From Natronoarchaeum rubrum (GTDB lineage: Archaea > Halobacteriota > Halobacteria > Halobacteriales > Natronoarchaeaceae): 64,000 bases of DNA. Shown here piece by piece: positions 1 to 8,772 of the stretch (position 1 is its first letter; the number at the start of each line of letters is the position of its first letter). The position numbers and the translations under genes are program-made. The stretch lies in contig NZ_JANHDP010000003.1 of NCBI RefSeq assembly GCF_024494695.1, forward strand, positions 186,001-250,000. Direction: 5' to 3'. A model generated the notes under the pieces. It was not told the origin of the DNA. It saw nothing but the letters and a program-made list of their open reading frames with translations, and ran no database searches.

Positions 1-2
1 CC

Positions 3-1418
3 GGGAGCCTGCCGTGCATGCCCGCCCGGCGCGAGTGGCACGCCGGCGTCCAGGAGTTCCTCTGGCGCTCCTGGGGGCCGATCGAGCCCTCCGACGACCA
101 CCTCGCACGGGTCGCGCGCGACGACGGCGTCCTGACCCAGTTGATCACCGATCACTTCCACTACTTCCAGCACGGCGCCCACGGCTACTACGAGGACTAC
201 ACGGGCTTCGAGTTCGTGCGGGGCCACGAGTACGACGCCTGGCAGACCGCCCCCAGACAGCCCGACGATCGCCTGCTCGACCAGACCCTCGATCGCGAGA
301 CCGACCCGCCCGGCGGCGTCGGCTACGTCAACCGGTCGGTGTACGCCCGGAACGCCGCCCGGCGCGGCGTCGAGGACGACGAGCGCAACGCGTTCGCACC
401 GCGGCTGTTCTCGCGGGCCGCGGAGTGGCTTCGCGCAAACCGGGAGTGGGACCGGTGGCTCTGCTACGTCGACAGCTTCGACGTCCACGAGCCGTTCCAC
501 TGTCCGGAGCCGTACGCCTCCATGTACACCGACGAGGACCCGCGCGACCCCGACCTCGACGTCTGGCCGTACTACGGCCCGGTCGACGAAGGGCAAAGCC
601 AACTCTCCGACCGCCAGCTCGAATTCGTCCGCTCCCAGTTCGCCGGCAAGGTCACCATGGCCGACGAGTGGTTCGGGCGCGTGCTCGACGCGTTAGACGA
701 CGAGGAGCTGTGGGACGACACCGCGGTTATCGTCACGAGCGATCACGGCTTCCTGCTCGGCGAGCACGGCTGGGTCGGGAAGAACGAGCCGCCGGTGTAC
801 GACGTGCTCGCGCGGACGCCGCTGTTCGTCTGGCATCCCGAGGGCGCGCACAACGGCGAGCGGATCGCGTCGCTCACCTCGGCGGTCGACCTGTACGCGA
901 CCGTGCTGGATCTGCTCGGTATCGACGCCGAGGCCGCCGATCGCGTCCACAGCCGGAGTCTCCTGCCCTTGCTCGCGGGTGATGCCGACGCCGATGATCT
1001 CCACGCCCACCGCGATCGGGCGCTGTACGGCTACTGGGGATCGGCGGTCAACGTCACCGACGGCGAGTACACGTACCTCCACCCCTGTGACCCGTCGGTC
1101 GAGAGCTACTGCCACTCGACGACGATGATGAACGCCCGGGGGTTCCCGCTGCCGACGACGCCGAAGACCGACGCCGAGGCCGGCGGGTTCGTCGCCCACG
1201 CCGACGGTCCAGTCTGGCGGTTCGCGGCCGACAGCTACGCTCAGCTCGACGAGCCGTTGCTGTTCGACGTTCGCGACGATCCGACCCAGGAGACGAACCT
1301 CGCCGACGAGCGCACCGAGGAGCGCGAGCGACTACGGGCGGAACTGGTCGCGGGCCTCGAGGCCCTCGACGCGCCCGAGCATCAGCTCGACCGGCTGAAC
1401 TTGGACCCGCCCGCGTGA
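3..1418 (+). CDS. Sulfatase family hydrolase, 5' end outside window
   Basis: The reading frame is open from the first bases of the window, so the gene starts upstream and at least 471 residues are present. The first in-frame residues are GSLPCMPARREW. The CMPAR part fits the C-x-P-x-R sulfatase signature, in which the Cys (codon 15-17) is oxidised to formylglycine, so the ATG at 18 is internal and not the true start. Further along, TSDHGFLLGEHGW supplies the Asp-His metal ligands, followed by a typical C-terminal sulfatase region. The family cleaves sulfate esters; the substrate cannot be told. A second member of the superfamily follows 162 bases downstream in the same direction. Sulfatases next to each other often sit near glycan or exopolysaccharide genes, but that context lies outside the window. 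Confidence 0.88.
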   Translation, partial: GSLPCMPARREWHAGVQEFLWRSWGPIEPSDDHLARVARDDGVLTQLITDHFHYFQHGAHGYYEDYTGFEFVRGHEYDAWQTAPRQPDDRLLDQTLDRETDPPGGVGYVNRSVYARNAARRGVEDDERNAFAPRLFSRAAEWLRANREWDRWLCYVDSFDVHEPFHCPEPYASMYTDEDPRDPDLDVWPYYGPVDEGQSQLSDRQLEFVRSQFAGKVTMADEWFGRVLDALDDEELWDDTAVIVTSDHGFLLGEHGWVGKNEPPVYDVLARTPLFVWHPEGAHNGERIASLTSAVDLYATVLDLLGIDAEAADRVHSRSLLPLLAGDADADDLHAHRDRALYGYWGSAVNVTDGEYTYLHPCDPSVESYCHSTTMMNARGFPLPTTPKTDAEAGGFVAHADGPVWRFAADSYAQLDEPLLFDVRDDPTQETNLADERTEERERLRAELVAGLEALDAPEHQLDRLNLDPPA

Positions 1419-1496
1419 CGTGCTCCACGGCACCACACCACGGGAACCAATCCTCGCCACGCCGGACGGCACCGAAACCAATCGGCTACAAGCGTC

Positions 1497-1510
1497 AGTA
1501 TATATTATAG
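1497..1510 (+). promoter_or_regulatory. TATA-type promoter for second sulfatase
   Basis: An AT-only run (agtatatattatag) interrupts GC-rich surroundings about 75 bases before the ATG at 1581. A start of transcription 25 bases on would leave a leader of roughly 50 bases. A second weaker AT-rich patch lies near 1527-1537. The site suggests that the second sulfatase can be transcribed separately from the first. Confidence 0.45.
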
Positions 1511-1580
1511 AACGGGGTGCGAACCTACTTTTAGCCCAATAACGGCTTACAGGGCATCCGTCGTAGCGCACCTGTAACCT

Positions 1581-3038
1581 ATGCGAGACTCACCGAATAT
1601 CGCGGTCGTCGTGATGGATACTGCACGGGACAGCGACGTGACATCTTCTACCGCCCCGACGGTCGCGGAACTCGGGGAGGCCGGCACCCGCTACACTCGG
1701 GCGTTTTCGGCGGCGCCGTGGACGCTACCCTCGCACGGATCGATGTTCACGGGCTGTTACCCCTCCAAGCACGGGGCGTACTCGGGCCACGAACACCTCG
1801 ACGGCGCGCTGCCGACGCTCCCCGAACTGCTCGGAGACGCCGGCTACGAGACGTTCGGCGTCACCAACAACACCTGGATCACCGACGAGTTCGGGTTCGG
1901 ACGCGGCTTCGACCGGTTGCGGAAGGCCTGGCAGCTGCTCCCCGGCGACGGCAACATGCTCTGGGAGATGGTCCAGGTGCAAGACGAGGAGCGCTCGCAA
2001 GGGCTTCTCGAACGCGCGATGTCCGGCAATCCGATACGTAACGCCGTCAACGCGGCGTACGCTCGCCTGGCGTACGCTCGGCGCGACAGCGGTGCCGGGC
2101 GAACGGTCGACCTGATCGACGACTGGCTCGGCGGCCGAAACGACGACCGCCCGTTCTTCCTGTTCGCGAACTGCATCGAACCGCACCTGGAGTACGAACC
2201 GGCCCGCGAGTACGCCGAGACGTTCCTGCCCGACGACGTCGACTACGCCGACGCGACGGCGCTCGAACAGGATCCCTGGGAGTACCTCGTCGGCAACGTC
2301 AACCACTCCAGCGAGGAGTTCGACGTGCTCCGGGCGCTGTACCGCGCCGAGATCGCATCGCTCGACGATCAGATCGCCGCGCTTCGCGACGCGCTCGTCG
2401 CCGCGGGCGAGTGGGAAGACACGATCCTCGTCGTCGTCGGCGACCACGGCGAGAACGTCGGCGACCACGGGATGATGGACCACCAGTACTGCCTGTACGA
2501 CACACTGTTGCACGTCCCGCTCGTGATCTGCGGCCCCGGCTTCGAGGACGGCGACGAGGTCGACGACCTGACGAGCCTCGTCGATCTCGTGCCGACGCTG
2601 CTTGACGCCGCCGGCGTCGACGCACCCGACGCCCGCGAGCGGTTCCAGGGCCGGTCGGTCCATCCGGACGCCGACGCCGAACCGCGCGAGGAACTTTACG
2701 CCGAGTACATGAACCCTCAGCCGACGATGGCCGCGCTGGAGCGTCAGGTGGGCGAGCTGCCCGAGTACGTCTACCGCTTCGACCGGTCGCTCCGAGCTGT
2801 GCGCACGGAGGAGTACAAGTTCATCCGCGGCTCTGACGGCACCAGAGAGCTGTATCACGTCGCCGAGGACTCGGCCGAGCGGTCGAGTCTGGAGAACGAG
2901 CGCCCCGAGATGGTGACGGAGATGGAAGAGCAACTCGACGAGTGGCTCGACTCGTTCGAGCGCGCCGAGACGAGCGAAGAGGTCGACATCAGCGGCGCGC
3001 GGAAGCAGCAACTGGAGGAACTGGGCTATCTGCAGTAA
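1581..3038 (+). CDS. Sulfatase-like alkaline phosphatase superfamily hydrolase
   Basis: This 485-residue protein has the sulfatase fold markers: an N-terminal VVVMDTARD metal-binding strand (Asp13), and VVGDHGENVGDHG with the second set of Asp/His ligands near residue 290. At the nucleophile site the sequence is PWTLPSHGS, so the C/S-x-P-x-R signature reads T-L-P-S-H, with Thr48 where formylglycine would be formed and His in place of Arg. Thr nucleophiles are used by related phosphotransferases such as EptA and LtaS. The protein may therefore be a phospho- or sulfo-ester hydrolase or transferase that needs no formylglycine maturation. It has no membrane segment and no signal peptide, so it probably acts in the cytoplasm. 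Start: first ATG after the TATA box. Confidence 0.85.
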   Translation: MRDSPNIAVVVMDTARDSDVTSSTAPTVAELGEAGTRYTRAFSAAPWTLPSHGSMFTGCYPSKHGAYSGHEHLDGALPTLPELLGDAGYETFGVTNNTWITDEFGFGRGFDRLRKAWQLLPGDGNMLWEMVQVQDEERSQGLLERAMSGNPIRNAVNAAYARLAYARRDSGAGRTVDLIDDWLGGRNDDRPFFLFANCIEPHLEYEPAREYAETFLPDDVDYADATALEQDPWEYLVGNVNHSSEEFDVLRALYRAEIASLDDQIAALRDALVAAGEWEDTILVVVGDHGENVGDHGMMDHQYCLYDTLLHVPLVICGPGFEDGDEVDDLTSLVDLVPTLLDAAGVDAPDARERFQGRSVHPDADAEPREELYAEYMNPQPTMAALERQVGELPEYVYRFDRSLRAVRTEEYKFIRGSDGTRELYHVAEDSAERSSLENERPEMVTEMEEQLDEWLDSFERAETSEEVDISGARKQQLEELGYLQ

Positions 3039-3123
3039 CGGGCGGTAGTAACGCGGATTCTTCTCCGGGACCGTCGCGAGACCTGCGTTCAGCGGCGGAA
3101 CAGCTGATCGCCACGAGCACCGA

Positions 3124-3405
3124 TCAATGCTCTCGAATCCGCGTTTCGACGACGTGGCATCTTCGAGGAAGCTCGATAACCAACTCCTCGTAGACCTTCT
3201 CCGGTGAGGGATCGGGACTATCGATCGCCGTTTCGACGTTCGAGACCACTGTCTGCACCTCACCCGCGATATCGCCGTCGTACTCTACCGACCGATCTCG
3301 CCGCACGACTCCCCGATCGCCGTTCTCGTCGATGAAGAGGAGGTCCATTGTCTCGAGATTCGTTAGCACGGGTAGATAAACGCTCTCGGACTCGGATCGC
3401 CACAC
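3124..3405 (-). CDS. Small hypothetical protein
   Basis: A 93-residue ORF lies alone between the convergent sulfatase gene and the Lhr helicase gene. The protein is acidic and mixed alpha/beta in character (MDLLFIDENGD, EELVIELPRR), with no cysteine pair or membrane segment that I can see. Its GC content is visibly lower than that of its neighbours. I do not recognise the family. The ATG at 3405 gives the full ORF; an internal Met at residue 20 is an alternative start. Acidic composition and the absence of a better ORF on the other strand favour a real gene. Confidence 0.5.
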   Translation of the reverse strand: MWRSESESVYLPVLTNLETMDLLFIDENGDRGVVRRDRSVEYDGDIAGEVQTVVSNVETAIDSPDPSPEKVYEELVIELPRRCHVVETRIREH

Positions 3406-3514
3406 GACACGTAGCTGGTCGTTCTCGCGGACGGATCATAGTTGACTGATCGATCCGCGCGCGAGCACGAACACCGACGACGAATTTCCAATCGGGCGAA
3501 CCGCTCGCGGTCGG

Positions 3515-6442
3515 TCAGTCCCAGAACGACTGCGTCCGCGCGTACTGCCGTTCCTGCTCCAGAATGTCCCGGTAGAACGCGTCCTCGTCCTCCCGGAGCT
3601 TGTTGATGATCCGGGCGGCGTTGTGCGGCCCGACGCCGCGGGCCGCCAGCGCGATGACGGCTTGCTTGCCGTGGCTCTGAACGAGACTCCCGGACCGAAA
3701 CGCCCGCTCGGTCATCTCCTCTTGCTCCTCGTTTTTATCCTGCGAGCGGACCGCCTGTACCACCTCGTCGGCCCACGGATTCAGCGCGGCGATCCGGGTC
3801 GAGCCGCACTCGGGACACGTCGGCCGGTCGCGCACCCTGCGCACCGGCTTCGAGGTCTTCCAGTCGGTGCAGTGGAGACACAGCAGGATCACCCGATCGT
3901 TCTGGATGCGCTCGCGGACCGTCTCGATGACGCTCGCGTCGGCGTTCTCCGGGGAGAGCAACTCTTGGCCCGACGAGCGCCCGCCGGCACCGATCGGCGT
4001 GTGGCCGCCGACGGTCTCGACGACGAGTTCGCTCGACTGGATCGCGTCCAGCACCTCGCCGGCGGCGTCGACCGCCAAGTCCTCGTGGAACACCTCGCGG
4101 ACGGCCTCCTCGTAGACGGGGGTATCTTCGAGCGCCGCCAGCAGGCGGTTCTGGGAGACGCTCGCGTCGCCCTGCCAGCGCTTGATTCGGCCGAACTGCT
4201 CGGCGACCTGCGCGAGCCGGAACTTCAGCGCGTCGGAGTTCTTGAGGCTCAGCTCGATGATCGCCCTGACGTGGTCGGGGTCGGTCTCCTCCAATACCTC
4301 GACGATCTCCGGCGTCGAGATGCTGGTCGGCACTTCGAGTTCGATCCGGTACGGGTCGACCTCCAGCCCGACCGACGACCCGCTACGCTGGCCCAGCATC
4401 GACGACAGCAGCCGGCCCAGCGTCTCGTTGACAGTGTGGCCCAGACAGGCGTTCACCACGACGGTCCGGCCCTGACGCTCGATCAGAATTCGGTCGTCGG
4501 TCGGCAACGGCGACCCCGCCTCGACGTGACGCCGAACCTGCTCTAAGGCTTCGCTCGCGGTGAACTGGTCGGTCGGATAGCGCCCGGTGAACTCACCCGC
4601 GACCGCGGCGGCGTCCACAATTCCGCTCTCAGACGGACCCCGGGAAAACTGCGGTCCTGCGACGCGGCGCATCTCGCCCACCTCGCCGGCAACTGCCTCG
4701 GGGACCGGGATCTCCTGGCCGATCCAGGACGGCACCTCGCCGGCGGGATCCTCGATCGGCGAGACCTTCACCTCGCTTTCCTCGTCGTCGATCGTCGTGA
4801 TCCGCCACATCTCGCCGCGCTGGATGAACACCTCGCCGGGCTGGGCGAAGTTGACGACGAACCGCTCGTCTAACGTGCCGATCTGGCGGCCGCTGGCGAC
4901 GTCGTGGACCTCGTAGGTCTCCTCGTCGGGGATCATCGAGAGGTTGGCGTACACGTACTGCCAGGTGCCGCCGGTCTTCTCGATCCGGTCGTACTCCTCT
5001 TCGAGCCAGATCACCCGGTTGTCCGCCAGTTCGCGGACGACTTCGCGGAACGTCTCCTCCGGAAGGTTCCGGAACGGGTACGCCGCGGTGACGATATCGT
5101 AGGCTTCGCGGGCGCCGATCTCCTCGTGGCCCATCGCCAGCGCGACGATCTGGTTCGCGACGGCGTCGAGACTGCCCTCGTGGATCGGCAGGCGCTCGAC
5201 CTCGCCGGCCTTCGCGCGGCGGGCGATCGCCAGCGCCTCGAACGTGTCGTCCGGTCGGGTCGTGAGGATCGTCCCGCGCGAGATCTGGTCGCTGCGGTGG
5301 CCCGCGCGCCCGACGCGCTGGAGGATTCGGGTGACCTGCCGGGGGCTGGAGTACTGGACGACGTGGTCGACGTGGCCCACGTCGATCCCCAACTCCATCG
5401 AGGAGGTACACAGCAAGGCGTCGATCTCGCCGGCCTTGAACCGGTCCTCGACGTCGATCCGGGCCTCCTTCGAGAGCGAGCCGTGGTGAACGCCGACCGA
5501 GACCTCGGCGCCGGGAGCGTCTGCCGAGCCGTCCGGTCCGATCGCTTTGAACCGCGATCCCAGCGCCTCTGCAGTTTGTCGGGTGTTGACGAAGATCAGG
5601 GTCGACTCGTTCTCGTCGACGATCTCGGCGATCGCCCGGACGTGGCTGGCGATCTCGGCCGAGGTCATCAGCTGCCCCGAAAGCGTCTCGTCGGCGTCGG
5701 TGATCTCGGGCTCTCTGACCGCGAGGTCGATCCGGCTCCCGACGTCGACCTCCCGAATCGCGCAGGGCCGGCCGCCCGTGAGGAAGTCGGCGACCTCCTG
5801 AGGATCACCCACCGTCGCCGAGAGGCCGATCCGCTGGAACGGTCCCGCCACCTCGCGCAGGCGCTCCAGCGCGATCGAGAGCTGGGCGCCGCGCTTCGAC
5901 GCCGCCAGTTCGTGGACCTCGTCGATCACGACGTGGTCGATCGTCGACAGCGCTTTGCGGAGTTTCGACCCGGTAAACATCGCCTGCAGCGTCTCCGGCG
6001 TCGTGACGAGCACGTCCGGCGGGTCCGACGCCTGCTTCTGGCGCTGGTAGTCGGTCGTGTCGCCGTGACGCACGTCGACCTCGACGTCCAACTGCTTGCC
6101 CCACCACTCCAGTCGCTCGCGCATATCACGGTTCAGCGCGCGCAGCGGCGTGATATACAGCGCGGCGAACCCCTCGTAGGGATCGGCTTCAGCTTCGGTC
6201 TCGGCAGCGGCCGCCCTCCGCCGCTCCGCGATGGCGTCGAACACCGGCAACATCGCGGTCTCGGTCTTGCCGGTCCCCGTGGGCGCGATCACCAGCGCGT
6301 TCTCGCCGGCCGCAAGCGGCGGGATCGCCCGACGCTGGGGCTCGGTCGGCGTCTCGAATCCCCGCTCGGACAGCGCCGCGCGAACGTCCGGTCCGAGGCG
6401 CGCGAACGCCGCCGGATCGGGTGCGATCTCCCCCTCCGTCAT
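3515..6442 (-). CDS. lhr: Lhr-type large ATP-dependent helicase
   Basis: This is a 975-residue superfamily 2 helicase. The Q-motif region is followed by Walker A APTGTGKTE (residues 53-61), the DEVH box (174-177), SATVGD (motif III), SSMELGIDVG and QRVGRAGHR (motif VI). The C-terminal half matches the winged-helix and beta-barrel part of the Lhr family. Near residues 855-885 two Cys pairs (CLHC and CPEC) form a probable zinc site. Lhr proteins translocate along single-stranded nucleic acid and unwind RNA:DNA or branched DNA; in archaea they are linked to DNA repair and RNA surveillance. The gene stands alone on the minus strand, downstream of the rpa operon but separated from it. Start is the ATG at 6442; the GTG-rich region upstream gives no better option. 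Confidence 0.93.
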   Translation of the reverse strand: MTEGEIAPDPAAFARLGPDVRAALSERGFETPTEPQRRAIPPLAAGENALVIAPTGTGKTETAMLPVFDAIAERRRAAAAETEAEADPYEGFAALYITPLRALNRDMRERLEWWGKQLDVEVDVRHGDTTDYQRQKQASDPPDVLVTTPETLQAMFTGSKLRKALSTIDHVVIDEVHELAASKRGAQLSIALERLREVAGPFQRIGLSATVGDPQEVADFLTGGRPCAIREVDVGSRIDLAVREPEITDADETLSGQLMTSAEIASHVRAIAEIVDENESTLIFVNTRQTAEALGSRFKAIGPDGSADAPGAEVSVGVHHGSLSKEARIDVEDRFKAGEIDALLCTSSMELGIDVGHVDHVVQYSSPRQVTRILQRVGRAGHRSDQISRGTILTTRPDDTFEALAIARRAKAGEVERLPIHEGSLDAVANQIVALAMGHEEIGAREAYDIVTAAYPFRNLPEETFREVVRELADNRVIWLEEEYDRIEKTGGTWQYVYANLSMIPDEETYEVHDVASGRQIGTLDERFVVNFAQPGEVFIQRGEMWRITTIDDEESEVKVSPIEDPAGEVPSWIGQEIPVPEAVAGEVGEMRRVAGPQFSRGPSESGIVDAAAVAGEFTGRYPTDQFTASEALEQVRRHVEAGSPLPTDDRILIERQGRTVVVNACLGHTVNETLGRLLSSMLGQRSGSSVGLEVDPYRIELEVPTSISTPEIVEVLEETDPDHVRAIIELSLKNSDALKFRLAQVAEQFGRIKRWQGDASVSQNRLLAALEDTPVYEEAVREVFHEDLAVDAAGEVLDAIQSSELVVETVGGHTPIGAGGRSSGQELLSPENADASVIETVRERIQNDRVILLCLHCTDWKTSKPVRRVRDRPTCPECGSTRIAALNPWADEVVQAVRSQDKNEEQEEMTERAFRSGSLVQSHGKQAVIALAARGVGPHNAARIINKLREDEDAFYRDILEQERQYARTQSFWD

Positions 6443-6723
6443 CGCGGGCGAGTAGGGTCGGGACGCGGTTAAGCCATTTGTTCGGCGCTCGGCGGCGCGT
6501 TACCCCGTCGAGCGGCGTCTTCTCGCGCTCGTCGTTCGAGGCGAATCTCGGTCAGCGGGCGAGTAACGACCACATACTCAAGGCCGGTTTTCTCGTAGAG
6601 CGATTCGGGATTCCGGGGCGCAACGCCGGCCCGGTATCGGCGGCGGCGACGGACCGCTACCGGCCGCGACGACCGCCAGCGCCGCCGATCGACATCAGCG
6701 CCCCGCCGTCCGCTACCCGCCCT

Positions 6724-7452
6724 ATGACCTCCGACTCGACGTTCGTCCGACTGCTCGCCGCGCCGCTCCGGATCGCGTACCGACTGGTGACCTCGCTGGT
6801 GGCGGTCGCTCTCGGACTGGTGAAACTCGTCGTCGTGGCGGCGCTGTTCGTCGTCGCGTCCGCGTTCGTGCTCCAGGCCGTCGGCGTCGGAGTCGATCCC
6901 GGCGCCGTCGGCCTTCCCGACCCGCTCGACGACGGCGCCGAGATGGCACCGGGCGATCCGAACGAATCCGGCTACACCGACGGGAGCGTCGAGATCGACA
7001 GCGGAACCGTCGAGCGACTGGTCCACGAGAAGGTCAACGAGCGCCGAACCGAGCGGGGGCTCGACCCGCTGGAGTGGAATCCGACGGCGGCGTCGGTCTC
7101 GCGCGCCCACAGCGAGGACATGGCCGACCGGGACTACTTCTCGCACACTAATCCCGACGGGCAGGGGCCGTTCGATCGGTACCGGGAGGTCGCGTCGGGC
7201 TGTCGCGCCTACGGCGAGAACATCGCGCTCTCGTGGGCGGGGCGACCGGTCGAGACCGACAGCGGCGCCGTCGAGACCTACGAGAGCGACGAGGAACTGG
7301 CGACGGCGCTGGTCGGCCAGTGGATGAACTCCACGGGCCACCGCGAGAACATGCTCCGGGAGCGCTGGGAGAGCGGCGGCGTCGGCGTCTACATCACCGA
7401 CGACGGGAAGGTGCTTGCCACCCACAACTTCTGTCGCGGATGGACGCTGTAA
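6724..7452 (+). CDS. CAP/SCP domain protein with N-terminal membrane anchor
   Basis: The protein has 242 residues. Residues about 15-55 form a hydrophobic stretch (LVTSLVAVALGLVKLVVVAALFVV part) that acts as signal anchor, followed by an acidic linker. From residue 100 on the CAP domain is clear: VHEKVNERRTERGL, RAHSEDMADRDYFSHTNPDG, CRAYGENIA, WMNSTGHRENML and a closing ATHNFC. The two His and the Glu residues of the CAP cavity are present. CAP domains outside animals are secreted proteins with lipid, metal or protease-like roles; the function here is unknown. I chose the ATG at 6724 because everything upstream in this frame is Arg/Pro-rich shadow sequence over the divergent lhr start. Confidence 0.85.
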   Translation: MTSDSTFVRLLAAPLRIAYRLVTSLVAVALGLVKLVVVAALFVVASAFVLQAVGVGVDPGAVGLPDPLDDGAEMAPGDPNESGYTDGSVEIDSGTVERLVHEKVNERRTERGLDPLEWNPTAASVSRAHSEDMADRDYFSHTNPDGQGPFDRYREVASGCRAYGENIALSWAGRPVETDSGAVETYESDEELATALVGQWMNSTGHRENMLRERWESGGVGVYITDDGKVLATHNFCRGWTL

Positions 7453-7479
7453 GAACGTTCGAGGGGATCGACAGTCCGA

Positions 7480-7617
7480 TCACTCGCGAGCGACCGCGAT
7501 ATTGATCGTCTGGGCGCCACAGCGAGGACAGACGCCGCTGGTGTCCGTCGTCGTCCGCATTTCGCAGCGGGTGCACTCGTAGGTCGGTCGGACGGGGGTG
7601 TACGGATCTCCGCGCAT
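7480..7617 (-). CDS. Zinc-ribbon microprotein, rubrerythrin-like
   Basis: A 45-residue ORF begins MRGDPYTPVRPTYECTRC and ends NIAVARE. The two pairs CTRC and CPRC, about 12 residues apart, form a rubredoxin-like zinc or iron knuckle. The N-terminal DPYTP and C-terminal AVARE motifs are those of a haloarchaeal family usually called rubrerythrin-like domain protein. A likely TATA box (minus-strand AGATATAGCC, around 7648-7658) lies 30-40 bases upstream of the ATG at 7617. A paralogue lies 161 bases upstream on the same strand. Function unknown; such short zinc ribbons may act in stress responses or as protein-protein adaptors. Confidence 0.8.
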   Translation of the reverse strand: MRGDPYTPVRPTYECTRCEMRTTTDTSGVCPRCGAQTINIAVARE

Positions 7618-7778
7618 GGTACTCGAATACCAGTTCGCGACGAGCGGCTATATCTGTTCCTAGCAGTTCGTCGATTATGCAACTACTTTCGAAAATACAG
7701 GGCATTCGTACACATGATTCCGAGAAAACGGTTAGATGGAGAGAACAGATCAGCGGCGTCGTGAAGCGCCGCTGGCGC

Positions 7779-7919
7779 TCACCACCGCCCGACGGCCACG
7801 TTTCGGACCGTGCCGCCGCACTCGGGACACTCGCCGACCGCTTCGCCGGTCGTCCTGTTGAGACACTCGGTACACTCGTAGCGTTTCTCCGACGGCGTGT
7901 GCGGATCTGTGAACACCAT
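7779..7919 (-). CDS. Zinc-ribbon microprotein, second copy
   Basis: This 46-residue ORF is a paralogue of the next gene downstream. It starts MVFTDPHTPSEKRYECTEC, has the second pair CPEC, and ends RNVAVGRW. The shared plan is D-P-x-T-P, CxxC, CxxC, then a hydrophobic AVxR tail. A TATA-like run (minus-strand CCTTAACC, 7944-7951) lies 28 bases before the ATG, which suits a leaderless transcript. The start at 7919 is the only one that keeps the family N-terminus. The two copies differ at more than half of their residues, so the duplication is old. Confidence 0.8.
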   Translation of the reverse strand: MVFTDPHTPSEKRYECTECLNRTTGEAVGECPECGGTVRNVAVGRW

Positions 7920-8022
7920 GTGGGAAGTTGACGAACAACAACGGTTAAGGATTGCCCATAATCAGAACAATCGAACTAATAGTCCCTCATATTTTGCCCG
8001 GACGTACGGTTCTCGCGGGCCG

Positions 8023-8772
8023 TCAGATATCGCCGTACGCCCCGAGCCGCGTCCCGTCGAGCAGGTACGCCTGCCCGTCAGCCAACCCCTGCGGCAAGAA
8101 CGGCGCCAGAAAGTCGTCCCCGGCGACGTTGACCCACGTCCCGCCCACGAGGTCGTTGTACGCCGGGAACGCGATCAGCTCCGGATCGGTCCACTCGACG
8201 CCGTCGAGTCGGTCCGCGACGGCGGTGCGGTCGAGCGGGCCGCGCAGCCAGACGCGCTCGACGCGACTGCCGCCGACCTCGTCTTCGAGGCGGACGCAGG
8301 GGTGCTCGTGGCCGATACAGACTACGTCGGCCGAGAGCACCTCCGGGGCCGGCCAGGTGTGGCCGTGGACGAAGCCGACGGCGCCGATGCGCACCCCGGC
8401 GCCGTCGGTGACGTCGACGCCCTCGATCCACGACTCGATGTCGCCGTCGTGGTTCCCCTTTACCAGGGTGACGGCGACGCCGTCGGGCAGCGACTCGACG
8501 AGCACCTCGATTTCGCCGCGCTCGGCGCCGCCGGGGCCGCCGATCGAGTGCATAAAGTCGCCCAGCACCACGAGCCGATCGGCGTCGGTCCGTTCGACGA
8601 GGTCGAGCACGCGCTCGCGGCGCTCCTCGGCGCGGCTCTCCAGGTTGATGCCCCGCTCCGATCGAAAGGCGGCCTCGACGCCGGCGTGAACGTCCGCGAT
8701 CACGAGCCCGCGCTCCTCGCCGAGGTCGGCGGTCGCGGCCGGTGCCCCGGGAATCGGCTCGACGAGCGCCAT
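8023..8772 (-). CDS. rpe: RPA-operon calcineurin-like phosphoesterase
   Basis: A 249-residue metallophosphoesterase with ADVHAG (D-x-H), GDFMHS, KGNHDGD, GHTWPAPE and GHEHP, the complete ligand set for a dinuclear metal centre. Its start overlaps the stop of the upstream gene by one base (TGATG), so it is the last gene of rpa1-rpap1-rpe. In Haloferax volcanii the same gene order is known and the third gene is called rpe. The family cleaves phosphodiesters. Its position with a single-stranded DNA-binding protein suggests a role in DNA repair or end processing, which is inference. Confidence 0.88.
   Translation of the reverse strand: MALVEPIPGAPAATADLGEERGLVIADVHAGVEAAFRSERGINLESRAEERRERVLDLVERTDADRLVVLGDFMHSIGGPGGAERGEIEVLVESLPDGVAVTLVKGNHDGDIESWIEGVDVTDGAGVRIGAVGFVHGHTWPAPEVLSADVVCIGHEHPCVRLEDEVGGSRVERVWLRGPLDRTAVADRLDGVEWTDPELIAFPAYNDLVGGTWVNVAGDDFLAPFLPQGLADGQAYLLDGTRLGAYGDI

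Noticed and set aside
18..1418. ATG at 18 as true start of the first sulfatase
   Set aside because: In-frame codons upstream (3-17) encode GSLPC, completing the sulfatase signature, so the gene begins outside the window.
1725..3263. Long minus-strand ORF (512 aa) opposite the second sulfatase
   Set aside because: It is antisense shadow of the sulfatase, rich in Arg/Val/Leu and lacks acidic bias; the sulfatase motifs are on the plus strand.
4904..6472. Plus-strand ORF (522 aa) over the lhr gene
   Set aside because: Composition is R/D/V/L shadow type; lhr helicase motifs read on the minus strand.
6421..6723. N-terminal extension of the CAP protein to 6421
   Set aside because: The extra 101 residues are Arg/Pro/Ser-rich shadow and overlap the start of lhr; the ATG at 6724 precedes the natural signal anchor.
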